From Microvirga arabica (GTDB lineage Bacteria > Pseudomonadota > Alphaproteobacteria > Rhizobiales > Beijerinckiaceae), in the NCBI RefSeq assembly GCF_016811235.1, contig NZ_JAFBID010000042.1:1-50355 (forward strand): a DNA stretch of 50,355 bases, read 5' to 3'. Shown here piece after piece: positions 26,355 to 35,676 of this stretch (position 1 is the stretch's first letter; every line of letters starts with the position of its first letter). Under the pieces are notes generated by a model. It saw only the letters and a program-made list of their open reading frames with translations. It had not been told where the DNA came from and searched no databases. Both the position numbers and the translations under genes were made by a program.

Positions 26355-26437
26355 CGTAGGATCGCTGCTCAGAAGGACTGTATGTATAATGTAACTTAGG
26401 AATATTTGATGCGTGACAGCAATGAGCTACCCTGTCG

Positions 26438-26905
26438 CTAACCCAGCGCCTGGGCTGCCTTCAGCACCTCCTCCGCATGGCCCGGCACCTTCACCTTGGA
26501 CCAGAGCTGAGCAATGAGGCCGTTCCGGTCGATCAGCACCGTGGTGCGCTCGACGCCCATGTACTTGCGGCCATACATGCTCTTCTCGATCCAGACCCCA
26601 TAGGCCTGGAGCATCGCGGTAGCCTCGTCTGAGGCCAGGGTGAAATCCAAGCCGTACTTGGCGCGGAACTTGTTGTGGCTCTTCAAGCCGTCAGGCGAGA
26701 CCCCCACGATCTCGGTATCGGCGGACGTGAACTCGGCTTTCAAAGCCTGGAAGTTCTGTGCCTCAAGGGTGCAGCCGCTGGTATCGTCCTTCGGGTAGAA
26801 GTAGAGCACAACCTTGCGGCCCTTGAGACCGTCGAGGCTGATCTCCCGACCATCTGTCGCAGGCAGAGTGAAGTCCGGAGCTCTGGTTCCGATGCTAAGG
26901 GTCAT
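26438..26905 (-). CDS. bcp: Thioredoxin-dependent thiol peroxidase (Bcp/PrxQ)
   Basis: Reduces hydroperoxides using thioredoxin; a cytoplasmic peroxiredoxin. 155 residues starting MTLSIGTRAPDFTLPATDG. The peroxidatic cysteine is in DDTSGCTLEAQNF. The resolving-cysteine position of two-Cys BCP forms (five residues later) is glutamine here, so it looks like the one-Cys type. ATG 26903-26905 has an AAGGAAGG ribosome site; the longer frame has no family match upstream. It is divergent from the AsmA-like gene. Confidence 0.92.
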   Translation of the reverse strand: MTLSIGTRAPDFTLPATDGREISLDGLKGRKVVLYFYPKDDTSGCTLEAQNFQALKAEFTSADTEIVGVSPDGLKSHNKFRAKYGLDFTLASDEATAMLQAYGVWIEKSMYGRKYMGVERTTVLIDRNGLIAQLWSKVKVPGHAEEVLKAAQALG

Positions 26906-27066
26906 GAAACGCCTTCCTTTTGGCGAAATGTACTGTTTGGAAACCTCTGATGTGCAGGACTGAAGGGGAAACAGTCGCGGGACGCTTCCAAGGCGGTTAA
27001 GGTCACGTACCTTGATTCCCTGAATGGCGCCCCTGCGCAAGAACCGGATTGCCAAACGTCACAAGA

Positions 27067-30000
27067 ATGAAGCTGCCCTTGCGTAACACGTTGTCCCGGC
27101 GAGAACCGGCCAAACGAAGCCTCCTCCGGCGCGTGTTGCGTGGCACTCTCTATGTGAAGCTTGGGCTCATCGTCTTCCTGGCGGCCGCCTTCGGGCTCCT
27201 CTACCTGCGCCTGTCGGCTGCTCCCATGAGCTTCGGCCGTCTGCCCGAGCGGGTTGCGGAGGCGCTGGCATCCCGCATTGGACCCGGCTGGACCGTAACG
27301 CTGCGCAACACAGCCATCGAGCTGCATGACGGCTCACCGGCCCTGCGGGCGAACGGCCTCGACATCCGCGCCCCCGGGGGCGACCTCGTGCTTCGGGCCC
27401 CCTATGCCATCCTGAGCGCGGATCTGAGCTCGCTCCTGACGGCCAATCTCCAACCCAAAGCCATCGAGGTCCGCGATCTGCAACTGCGGGTCCGGGTAAA
27501 CCGGGACGGCTCGCTCTCCTTCTCGCCGGTGCAGGGGGCTGACGGAGAGGGCGCCCAGCCCGGCCCTGCCGTGCAGGAGCCCTCCAAGGAAGCGGCTGCT
27601 TCGATGGCTCGCGACGTGAATGGGCCTTCTCCCGTATCGGGCGCCGTTGGATCGCTGCTCGAACTCATCGTCGGTCCCAGAAGCGTCCTGAACTCGCTCA
27701 ACCAGGCCCAGTTGACCAATGCACGCCTCGTCTTCATTGATGCCGACGGGCGCGAGCGGGCGCGCTTCCAGCGCGTCAACGCGGCCTTCGACTGGACCGA
27801 GGAGGGCGGCCGCCGGTTCGCCGCAACCGTCGAGGGGCCACAAGGGCCTTGGCAGCTGAACGGTGACGCCAGGGTCGAAGGCCAGGATGCCTACCGGGCC
27901 AGCATCGTGGCGGAGAGGGCGCCGATCACCGACATTCTCCTGCTCTCGGGAGCCTCCGAGGTGCCGGCAACCACGGACCTTGAGTTCTCCGGCCGGTTCG
28001 ACCTAGCCTTTGCGGACGGACGGGTCACGGAGCTGAAGACGCGGCTCGAGAGCAGCCCCGGCACGATCGAGATCCAGGATCCGGACACCTCTCCGTTTCC
28101 GGTCGACAAGGCCGTCATCGAGGCTCACTGGAACGAAGCCGCCAAGGCTCTTGAGCTCCAACGCGTCGAAGCGAAGGGCGGGGACACGAACCTGAATTTG
28201 CAGGGCCGGTTGCAGATTGCCAACGGAAGCAATCCCTGGCGACTCAACCTGGGTGGGCGGGACATCAGCTGGTCCGGAGCCGCTTCAGGGGACCGGCCCC
28301 TGCAGGTTAGCGAGTTCACGGCCGATCTCTCCGGGCACGACGGTGTCAGGATCAACGGCATAACGCTCAAAGGTCCGGAGCTGTCCGCCAGCATCAACGG
28401 TCTCCTGGCCGCCACCGACGACCCGAAGGGACTGAGGCTCGATGTCCGGGCCGAGAAGACCGACATCCGCTCGGCCCTGCGGCTCTGGCCGGAGGCCGCG
28501 GCTCCGCCGGTGCGGCGGTATCTGGTGTCCCATCTGAAGGCCGGGACGCTCGAGTCCATCGATCTCAAGGTGGCGATGACCGGGGCTGACATCGAGAAGG
28601 CGCTGACCGGCGGTCCGACGCCCGACGAGTCCCTGAAGATCGACTTCGCCGTCTCCAACGGCACCCTGCAGGTCGACGAAGGCATCCCGCCAATCGCCGG
28701 CCTGAACGTCACCGGCCAGGTCACCGGCAGGAAGGTGCTCGTTCGCGCCCCGGCCGGGCTGGTCCAGATGGCGAACGACCGTTCCCTGTCGGCCTCCGAG
28801 GGCGCCTTTGTCCTGGACAATTACTGGGACGACAACGGGGTAGCGCGCATCGACTTCCGCCTCGCGGGAGGCGCCGACGGTTTGGGGGCACTCCTGCTGG
28901 AACCGCGGATCAAGGAGATCGCGGGCTTCAACATCGATCCCGCCACCATGAAGGGCAGGACGGATCTGCGCGTCGGCATCGGCATGCCGGTCCATGACAT
29001 TCCCGAGTTCAAGGACCTGCCGCTGAAGGTGGGTGGAACGATCAGCGATTTCGGCGTCGACGGCTTCTTCGGAAAGGACCGCCTAGAGGGGGCAGACCTG
29101 ACCATCGCCTATGGCCGGGGCGATCTTTCGGTAAAAGGCAACGGCAAGCTCGCCGGCAGCGCGGCCGTCATCGACCTCCACAAGAACCGGCAGGGCGGGC
29201 AGGCCAGCGTTGCCTTCTCCCTCGACGAGGCCGCCCGCAGCCGGCGCGGACTGTCCTTCGGCTCGCAGCTCACCGGCACCATCGGCCTCAAGGCGAGCCT
29301 GCCGTTGGGCGAGAGTGCGCCCTCGGTTATCAATGTCGAGGCGGACTTGGCAAAGGCCGGGATCGACCAACTCGTGCCGGGCTGGGTGAAGCCGGTCGGT
29401 CGGCCGGGCAAGCTCACCTTCACCGTAGTGGACGGGCTGACGAGCGAGATCCGGGACCTTCAGCTCGACAGCGGCAATGTTCAGCTGCGCGGCCACGCCA
29501 CCCTCAACAACGAGGGCGGCCTCGACAAGGCGGAGCTCTCGACCTTCAAGCTCTCGCCCGGTGACGACATGCGCGCCCAGATCGAGCGTTCTAACGGAGT
29601 CTACAGGGTCACGATCAGGGGCAATGTGGGCGATGCGCGGCCCTTCGTGAAAGGTGGGGGAGCGACCTCCGGCGGGCGCAGTGGAGGGGCGAACAAGGAC
29701 GGCAAGGATTTCGACCTCGACCTGAACCTCAATATCCTGACCGGCTTCAACGAGGAGGCGATCACCAATGCCTCCGTCAAGGCATCCATGCGCAAGGACA
29801 GCCTGCGACAGCTCGATCTGAAGGGACGCCTCGGCGCGACCGATATCCTGGGCCGCACCATTCCCCAAGCTGGGGGCAACCCGGTGGTGATCATCCAGGC
29901 CGAGGATGCGGGCGCGCTCCTGCGCTTCACCGACATCTACAAGCGCATGTCGCGGGGCAATCTCATCCTGCAGCTCTCCACGGGAGACGAGCCGCAGGCC

Positions 30001-30528
30001 GGGCATGTGATCATGCACTCCTTTGCGCTCGTCAACGAGCCGGCCCTGCGTCGCATCATTCCGACTCAAACCCAGGTTGTTGCCGGACGCGATCGGGCCG
30101 GCAGACCGCAGCTGGTTCGTGTGGACGTGAACGAGGTCCAGTTCACCAAGGCGCGGCTTGAGTTCTCCCGCAGCGCCGGGCGCCTCGATTTCAAAGATGC
30201 GGCTATCTGGGGCAACCAGATCGGGTTCACCCTGGGCGGGTTCATCGACTATGCCCGCGACCGCCTCGACGTGTCGGGAACCTTCGTGCCGGCCTACGGG
30301 CTCAACAACGTGTTCGCCCAGGTGCCGCTGTTCGGGCCGCTGCTCGGCGGTGGGCAGAACGAGGGACTGTTCGCCGTCAATTTTCGCCTAAACGGGCAGG
30401 CGAGCGCGCCGTCCCTGTCGGTCAATCCGCTCTCGGCGGTGGCGCCTGGCTTCCTGCGCAAGCTTTTTGGCGTGGGAGGCGAGCAGGCGCCGCAGACAGG
30501 TTCTCTGCCGGCGGCGCCCGATCGATAA
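27067..30528 (+). CDS. AsmA/DUF3971 (YhdP-like) envelope protein
   Basis: A large inner-membrane-anchored periplasmic protein, 1153 residues. A basic N-terminus is followed by one transmembrane helix (about 31-48, LGLIVFLAAAFGLLYLRL), then DUF3971-type and AsmA-like repeats: FGRLPERVAEALASRIGPGWTV, LRLWPEAAAPPVRRYLVSHL, ADLAKAGIDQLVPGWVKPVG. The C-terminal part has VPAYGLNNVFAQVPLFGPLLGG. Proteins of this group form beta-rich bridges and transport phospholipids to the outer membrane in E. coli (YhdP, TamB). ATG 27067 was chosen over an in-frame TTG at 27049. Its end lies 3 bases from convergent tyrS. Confidence 0.88.
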   Translation: MKLPLRNTLSRREPAKRSLLRRVLRGTLYVKLGLIVFLAAAFGLLYLRLSAAPMSFGRLPERVAEALASRIGPGWTVTLRNTAIELHDGSPALRANGLDIRAPGGDLVLRAPYAILSADLSSLLTANLQPKAIEVRDLQLRVRVNRDGSLSFSPVQGADGEGAQPGPAVQEPSKEAAASMARDVNGPSPVSGAVGSLLELIVGPRSVLNSLNQAQLTNARLVFIDADGRERARFQRVNAAFDWTEEGGRRFAATVEGPQGPWQLNGDARVEGQDAYRASIVAERAPITDILLLSGASEVPATTDLEFSGRFDLAFADGRVTELKTRLESSPGTIEIQDPDTSPFPVDKAVIEAHWNEAAKALELQRVEAKGGDTNLNLQGRLQIANGSNPWRLNLGGRDISWSGAASGDRPLQVSEFTADLSGHDGVRINGITLKGPELSASINGLLAATDDPKGLRLDVRAEKTDIRSALRLWPEAAAPPVRRYLVSHLKAGTLESIDLKVAMTGADIEKALTGGPTPDESLKIDFAVSNGTLQVDEGIPPIAGLNVTGQVTGRKVLVRAPAGLVQMANDRSLSASEGAFVLDNYWDDNGVARIDFRLAGGADGLGALLLEPRIKEIAGFNIDPATMKGRTDLRVGIGMPVHDIPEFKDLPLKVGGTISDFGVDGFFGKDRLEGADLTIAYGRGDLSVKGNGKLAGSAAVIDLHKNRQGGQASVAFSLDEAARSRRGLSFGSQLTGTIGLKASLPLGESAPSVINVEADLAKAGIDQLVPGWVKPVGRPGKLTFTVVDGLTSEIRDLQLDSGNVQLRGHATLNNEGGLDKAELSTFKLSPGDDMRAQIERSNGVYRVTIRGNVGDARPFVKGGGATSGGRSGGANKDGKDFDLDLNLNILTGFNEEAITNASVKASMRKDSLRQLDLKGRLGATDILGRTIPQAGGNPVVIIQAEDAGALLRFTDIYKRMSRGNLILQLSTGDEPQAGHVIMHSFALVNEPALRRIIPTQTQVVAGRDRAGRPQLVRVDVNEVQFTKARLEFSRSAGRLDFKDAAIWGNQIGFTLGGFIDYARDRLDVSGTFVPAYGLNNVFAQVPLFGPLLGGGQNEGLFAVNFRLNGQASAPSLSVNPLSAVAPGFLRKLFGVGGEQAPQTGSLPAAPDR

Positions 30529-30531
30529 GGG

Positions 30532-31794
30532 CTAAACCGCGCGCAGCAGCACGTGCTTCTTCTTGCCGAAGGACAGCTTGATCACGCCCTCGGCCGTGAC
30601 ATCCGACAGGCTCAACGTGCCGCGCTCGTCCGAGACGGTCTGGTCGTTGACCTTGAGGCCGCCACTCTTGATCTGCCGGCGCGCCTCGCTCGATGAGGGC
30701 ACGAGCTTGGCGTAGTCCGGCCCGAAGGCTACCAGCACGCCGAGTCCGCCTTCGAGCACATCGGATGCGATTTCGATGGTAGGCAGGCTTTCGGCCAACG
30801 CTCCCTGTTCGAACGTCTTGCGAGCCGTCTCAGCCGCCAGTTCCGCTGCCTCGCGGCCGTGGAGGAGGGCGGTCGCTTCCGTTGCGAGAACCTTCTTGGC
30901 CTCGTTGATGTCGGCGCCCTGGAGCGCCTCAAGGCGTGCGATCTCATCCATTGGCAATATCGTGAAGAGCTTCAGGAAGCGGGCGACATCCGCATCCTCG
31001 GTGTTGCGCCAGAACTGCCAGTAATCGTAGGGGCTTAAGCTGTCGGCATTGAGCCACACCGCGCCGGAGGCCGTCTTGCCCATTTTGGCGCCGGAGGCCG
31101 TGGTGAGCAGGGGGCAGGTGACGGCATAGAGCTGCGGCGTTCCGAGACGGCGGCCGAGATCGATGCCGTTGACGATGTTGCCCCACTGGTCCGAGCCGCC
31201 CATCTGCAGGATGCAGCCGTAGCGCTTGTTGAGCTCCGCGAAGTCGTAGGCCTGGAGGATCATGTAGTTGAATTCCAGGAATGACAGCTCGTGCTCCCGA
31301 TCGAGACGCAGCTTCACGCTGTCGAAGGACAGCATGCGGTTGACCGAGAAGTGTCGGCCCACGTCGCGCAGGAACTCGATATAGTTGAGCTTCGTCAGCC
31401 ACTCGGCATTGTCGACCATGATGGCATCGGTCTTGCCCTCGCCGAACGAGATGAAGCGGGAGAAGACCGTCTTGATGCTGTCCTTGTTGCCCTCGATCTG
31501 CTCGACAGTCAGGAGTTTGCGACTTTCGTCCTTGCCGGAAGGGTCGCCCACCCGGGTCGTGCCGCCGCCCATGAGGGTGATCGGCTTGCCGGCCCCGGTC
31601 TTCTGCAGCCAGTGCAGCATCATGATCGAGAGCAGGTGCCCCACATGGAGCGACGGGCCGGTGCAGTCGTAGCCGACATAGGTGGTCAGCCGGTTCTCCA
31701 GAGCCGCCGCATCTACGCCCTCGAAATCCGAGGTCTGGTGAATGAAGCCTCGCTCGGTGAGCACCTTCAGGAAGTCGGATTTCGGCGCGTTCAT
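30532..31794 (-). CDS. tyrS: Tyrosyl-tRNA synthetase
   Basis: Charges tRNA-Tyr. 420 residues, normal for the bacterial TyrRS. The class I HIGH motif is HVGH at 50-53, and the KMSKS motif is KMGKT near 236. The specificity pocket [10 protein letters not shown] and the S4-type RNA-binding tail ([16 protein letters not shown]) are visible. Its stop is 3 bases from that of the AsmA-like gene. Confidence 0.97.
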   Translation of the reverse strand: MNAPKSDFLKVLTERGFIHQTSDFEGVDAAALENRLTTYVGYDCTGPSLHVGHLLSIMMLHWLQKTGAGKPITLMGGGTTRVGDPSGKDESRKLLTVEQIEGNKDSIKTVFSRFISFGEGKTDAIMVDNAEWLTKLNYIEFLRDVGRHFSVNRMLSFDSVKLRLDREHELSFLEFNYMILQAYDFAELNKRYGCILQMGGSDQWGNIVNGIDLGRRLGTPQLYAVTCPLLTTASGAKMGKTASGAVWLNADSLSPYDYWQFWRNTEDADVARFLKLFTILPMDEIARLEALQGADINEAKKVLATEATALLHGREAAELAAETARKTFEQGALAESLPTIEIASDVLEGGLGVLVAFGPDYAKLVPSSSEARRQIKSGGLKVNDQTVSDERGTLSLSDVTAEGVIKLSFGKKKHVLLRAV

Positions 31795-32027
31795 CGCGTC
31801 TCTCTCAGGGGTCTTAGTCGCAGGTGAGAGGACCCTCTACCAGCTTCGCGGCAGGATTTCATCCGGTTTCCTCAGATCCACTTAGGAGGATCTCAATAGG
31901 AAAATAGACTTAGGCAACAAGCGCCTTGTCGGCCAAACTCGGGCACCATTCTATTCCGCTGCGTCAGCTTGACGCGGCAAAAACCCGGTCCTACATTGAA
32001 ATAAAGTATCATTGCAAGAGGTGGGAT

Positions 32028-34688
32028 ATGTCTTGGCTGAATGACGCCTGGGACTGGATCGAAGGCGCGGCAGAAGACACGGTCGATTTCTTCAAGAACA
32101 TCGGCGAGTGGGTTGTGGACGGGATCCTGTCCCTCCTTCTGTGCTACAATGTTCTGATGGCCAAGTATTTTCCGGGAATGACCATCGGCGACGCGCAGTA
32201 CTTTACCCCATCTCACGCAGACAGCGACGTCGCGGGATTGCTGTCTGGTTCCAAGTGGAAGGGTGATACGATCACTTATGCGCTTCCCGACGCCCGAGGC
32301 GATTACGCGCTGTTCAACCCCAGTGCGTCCGGATTCGAGCGCCTGTCGGCACAATCAGAGGCTGCCGTACATGAAGCCATGGCTGCTTTGGCCAGCTTCA
32401 TCCAGGTTGGCGTCTCTTACGTGGGCCGCAATGATGCGATGATCAAAGTAGCAGGCTTCCAGTCCGGATCGGTCATCGATACAAGCACGGGATACTATCC
32501 TGGCATGCCTGTCTATGGCGGTGAGACGTGGCTCGAATACGGTGCAACGACGAATATCCCAAAAGGGGAAACCAGCTACTATTTGGTTCTGCATGAGTTG
32601 GGTCATGCGCTAGGTCTGAAACATACCCATGACTCGGTGCCTGGATTGCCGGGCGTGTCTGCTGCGCGTGATTCAACAGAATACACCGTGATGTCTTACA
32701 ATAAGACGAAGGAGCGCCCCGCTACCTTCATGCAGTACGACATCGCTGCTCTTCAGGCGATGTACGGCGCCGATTTCGTTACGAACGACACAAACACGGT
32801 CTACCGCTGGAATTCTGAAACGGGTGAGATGTTCGTCAACGGCATTGGCCAGGCAGCCAGGGAGGACAAAAAGATCTTCCTGACGATCTGGGACGGCGGC
32901 GGCGTCGATACCTATGACCTATCGAACTTCACCGACAGTGCACTGATTGATCTGACCCCAGGCGGCTTCTCGAAGTTTTCGCAGGGCAAGCTCGCTAGAA
33001 AGACCAGCGACAGCTTCGTCAACGGAAACGTCTATAATGCCTTCCAGTACCAGGGCAATCCGCGGTCTCTCATCGAGAATGCCATCGGCGGCAGCGGCAG
33101 TGACAAGATCATCGCTAACCAAGCCAACAACTCCCTGGAGGGAAGAAGCGGCAACGATGAACTCCAGGGCTTCAGCGGTAATGACACGTTGAACGGAGGC
33201 GTTGGCGACGACGATCTGCAGGGCGGTCTTGGCGCAGACAATCTGCAGGGCGGTGCCGGCTTCGACTTCGTCAGCTATTACCGCGCCACCTATGCCGTCA
33301 CCGTCAGTCTTTTGGAGTCCTGGCGCAACACGGGCGAGGCCGCGGGTGACACATATAGTGGCATCGAGGGCGTGCATGGATCGCAACTGAACGACACGAT
33401 CAGCGGTAATGACATCGGCAACAACCTCTATGGTCACGAGGGCTTCGACAACCTCTCAGGTCTGGGTGGGGCGGACTACCTCAATGGCGGTGGCGGCGAT
33501 GATACGCTGATCGGCGGGCTCGGTGGCGATGCGCTCGACGGCGGCTGGAACGGCTTTGACACCGCCAGCTATCGCACTGCCGCTTCCGGTATCGTGGCGA
33601 GCCTCCTTAATCCTGCCGCCAACACCGGTGATGCTGCCGGCGACAGCTATACCTCCATCGAGGCGCTGGAGGGCTCAAGCTTTGCCGACACCCTCACCGG
33701 CAATCATGACATTAACGTCCTCAGCGGACGCGAGGGCAGCGACACCCTCTTCGGCCAGGGCGGTAACGACACGCTGTATGGCGGCGATGGCGGCGACAAT
33801 CTGGTCGGTTGGCTCGGGGCAGACAGGATCGATGGCGGGGCACGATTCGACTATGCTGGCTACTTCACCGCCACAGCCGGCGTGACCGCCGACCTGCTCG
33901 AGAGCTGGCGCAACAGCGGCGAGGCCGCTGGTGACAGCTATGCGGGTATCGAGGGGATCGGGGGTTCGGTCTATAGCGATGACCTGCGCGGCTCGCACGA
34001 AGCCAACGAACTCTACGGCGACAGCGGCAACGACACATTGCAGGGTCGAGGCGGTGGCGATCTGCTGCATGGCGGTGACGGCTATGACTTCGCAAGCTAC
34101 TTCGACGCCGGCTCTGCGGTCGTGGCAAATCTGTTGAACGCTTCCATCAATACCGGCGAGGCGGCAGGCGACAGCTACATCTCAATTGAAGGTGTGCACG
34201 GGTCGCAGTTCAACGACCTGTTGACGGGCAGCAACTTCGGCAATGACCTGTACGGCCATGAGGGTAATGACCAGCTGTACGGTGCCGGCGGGAACGACTA
34301 TCTGTCGGGCGGCGGCGGCAACGATACGCTCACTGGTGGTGAGGGTTCGGACTGGCTGGAGGGGCGTGCAGGACGGGATGTGTTCCGCTTCGACGTGGCG
34401 CTGAACGCATCAAGCAATATCGACCAGATCATCGATTTCAGCGCCACGGAAGGCGATCAGATTCAGCTCAGCCGCAGCATTTTCGGAGCGATCAGCGGGT
34501 TTAATCTGGACAGCTCGGCATTTGCCGTCGGCTCGACTGCGACGACCTCGTTGCATCGCATCGTCTATGACAAAGGCACAGGCGCGGTGTCCTACGATGA
34601 CGATGGCATCGGCGGAGCGGTGCAGGTGCAATTCGCACAGCTGAAGGCCGGCACGGCACTGACTTCTTATCAGTTCGTGCTGATGTAA
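32028..34688 (+). CDS. Serralysin-like M10 metalloprotease with RTX repeats (second)
   Basis: A predicted secreted zinc protease, 886 residues. An unusual amphipathic N-terminus (about 1-50) precedes the protease domain with HELGHALGLKH and the Met-turn MSYNKT. RTX-type repeats begin near residue 360. From about 410 to 778 a unit of 80-100 residues is repeated four times: GFDxxSYxxA, then LLxxxxNTGEAAGDSYxxIEG, then nonapeptides. A C-terminal domain of about 110 residues follows, ending in hydrophobic SYQFVLM. ATG 32028 has an AGAGGTGGG ribosome site. There are no ABC exporter genes here. It is only partly similar to the first protease (24846). Confidence 0.9.
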   Translation: MSWLNDAWDWIEGAAEDTVDFFKNIGEWVVDGILSLLLCYNVLMAKYFPGMTIGDAQYFTPSHADSDVAGLLSGSKWKGDTITYALPDARGDYALFNPSASGFERLSAQSEAAVHEAMAALASFIQVGVSYVGRNDAMIKVAGFQSGSVIDTSTGYYPGMPVYGGETWLEYGATTNIPKGETSYYLVLHELGHALGLKHTHDSVPGLPGVSAARDSTEYTVMSYNKTKERPATFMQYDIAALQAMYGADFVTNDTNTVYRWNSETGEMFVNGIGQAAREDKKIFLTIWDGGGVDTYDLSNFTDSALIDLTPGGFSKFSQGKLARKTSDSFVNGNVYNAFQYQGNPRSLIENAIGGSGSDKIIANQANNSLEGRSGNDELQGFSGNDTLNGGVGDDDLQGGLGADNLQGGAGFDFVSYYRATYAVTVSLLESWRNTGEAAGDTYSGIEGVHGSQLNDTISGNDIGNNLYGHEGFDNLSGLGGADYLNGGGGDDTLIGGLGGDALDGGWNGFDTASYRTAASGIVASLLNPAANTGDAAGDSYTSIEALEGSSFADTLTGNHDINVLSGREGSDTLFGQGGNDTLYGGDGGDNLVGWLGADRIDGGARFDYAGYFTATAGVTADLLESWRNSGEAAGDSYAGIEGIGGSVYSDDLRGSHEANELYGDSGNDTLQGRGGGDLLHGGDGYDFASYFDAGSAVVANLLNASINTGEAAGDSYISIEGVHGSQFNDLLTGSNFGNDLYGHEGNDQLYGAGGNDYLSGGGGNDTLTGGEGSDWLEGRAGRDVFRFDVALNASSNIDQIIDFSATEGDQIQLSRSIFGAISGFNLDSSAFAVGSTATTSLHRIVYDKGTGAVSYDDDGIGGAVQVQFAQLKAGTALTSYQFVLM

Positions 34689-34711
34689 GCCGTTTTTGCT
34701 CGATCTCATAC

Positions 34712-34746
34712 AAAAGCCCGGTGGGCGACCCCACCGGCCTTTTCTT
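34712..34746 (+). terminator. Terminator after the second RTX protease
   Basis: An 8-bp stem (34718-34725 with 34730-34737), extended by A-T pairs after one mismatch, is followed by TTTTCTTT. It stands 30 bases past the stop codon, and may act on the convergent hydrolase too. Confidence 0.8.
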
Positions 34747-34785
34747 TATTTGCCCAGTATGCTGTCTTGGTAGACGGGGCTGCCT

Positions 34786-35442
34786 TTAGGCGGCTTCCTC
34801 AGCCGTGCCGAGACGCTTGTCGAGGTATTCGTCGACGGACACCATCAGTTCGTCGACACGGCCGTCGAAGAAGTGGTTGGCGCCGTCGATGACCGCGTGT
34901 TCGAGCTTCACGCCCTTCTGGGTCTTCACCTTCTCGATGACGCTGACCACATCCTTGACCGGGGCGACACGATCTTCCGAGCCGTGCACGAAGAGGCCGG
35001 AGGACGGGCAGGGGGCGAGGAACGAGAAGTCGTAGCGGTTCGCCATGGCGGCAATCGAGATGAAGCCCTCGATCTCCGGGCGGCGCATGAGGAGCTGCAT
35101 GCCGATCCAGGCGCCGAAGGAAACGCCGGCGATCCAGCAGGCGCGGGCGTCCGGGTTCATGGCTTGCGCCCAATCGAGGGCGGCAGCCGCATCGGAGAGT
35201 TCGCCCTGGCCATGGTCGAAGGCGCCCTGGCTGCGGCCGACGCCGCGGAAGTTGAACCGCAGCACCGAGAAGCCGCGCTTCGCGAAGTCGTAGTACAGGT
35301 TGTAGACGATCTGGTTGTTCATCGTCCCGCCGAACTGCGGGTGCGGATGCAGGATGATGGCGATAGGAGCGCCTTTTTCCTTGGCAGGCTGATAGCGCCC
35401 CTCGATGCGACCGGCAGGACCCGTAAAGATGACTTCAGGCAT
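34786..35442 (-). CDS. Alpha/beta hydrolase
   Basis: A 218-residue alpha/beta hydrolase of the small cytosolic type. MPEVIFTGPAGRIEGRYQP starts the fold; ILHPHPQFGGTMNNQIV carries an oxyanion-like HPHPQ turn; the nucleophile elbow is GVSFG; later acid and histidine are in EDRVAP and GANHFF. Proteins of this kind commonly lie next to suf genes in Hyphomicrobiales as a conserved neighbour, role unknown. ATG 35440-35442 was chosen over an upstream in-frame start. It is divergent from the suf operon. Confidence 0.85.
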   Translation of the reverse strand: MPEVIFTGPAGRIEGRYQPAKEKGAPIAIILHPHPQFGGTMNNQIVYNLYYDFAKRGFSVLRFNFRGVGRSQGAFDHGQGELSDAAAALDWAQAMNPDARACWIAGVSFGAWIGMQLLMRRPEIEGFISIAAMANRYDFSFLAPCPSSGLFVHGSEDRVAPVKDVVSVIEKVKTQKGVKLEHAVIDGANHFFDGRVDELMVSVDEYLDKRLGTAEEAA

Positions 35443-35531
35443 GAACGCGAACCTCTTGCTCACCCCTCCATTGGGAGAGGGAAAAACCGTGACAGCCTTG
35501 ACTCCAGGCCGCGGGTTCTCATAAAAGAACC

Positions 35532-35548
35532 CTTAGAACTATTCTAAA
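35532..35548. promoter_or_regulatory. Irr iron control element (ICE box) of the suf operon
   Basis: CTTAGAACTATTCTAAA matches the Irr consensus TTTAGAA-N3-TTCTAAA at all fixed positions but the first. It lies about 130 bases upstream of the first suf gene and between it and the divergent hydrolase. Irr is an iron-responsive regulator of alphaproteobacteria that senses haem status. Repression or activation cannot be decided from position alone. No iscR or rirA gene is present in the window. Confidence 0.75.
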
Positions 35549-35612
35549 ATGTTCCAATGTTTCATATCACCCGGGCGGCGTTGTCCAGCGGATGAGGCAT
35601 CGGACAGATGTG

Positions 35613-35636
35613 GTTGCGGTGCTTTAGCACGGCAAC
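35613..35636 (+). other. Hairpin in the suf leader
   Basis: GTTGCGGTGC (35613-35622) and GCACGGCAAC (35627-35636) pair at nine of ten positions around a TTTA loop. There is no T run, so it is not a classical terminator. It lies between the Irr box and the first start codon. Confidence 0.4.
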
Positions 35637-35676
35637 CCAGGTCGATTGCAAGAATTTCGTGAGGCTCACGGCAGCT

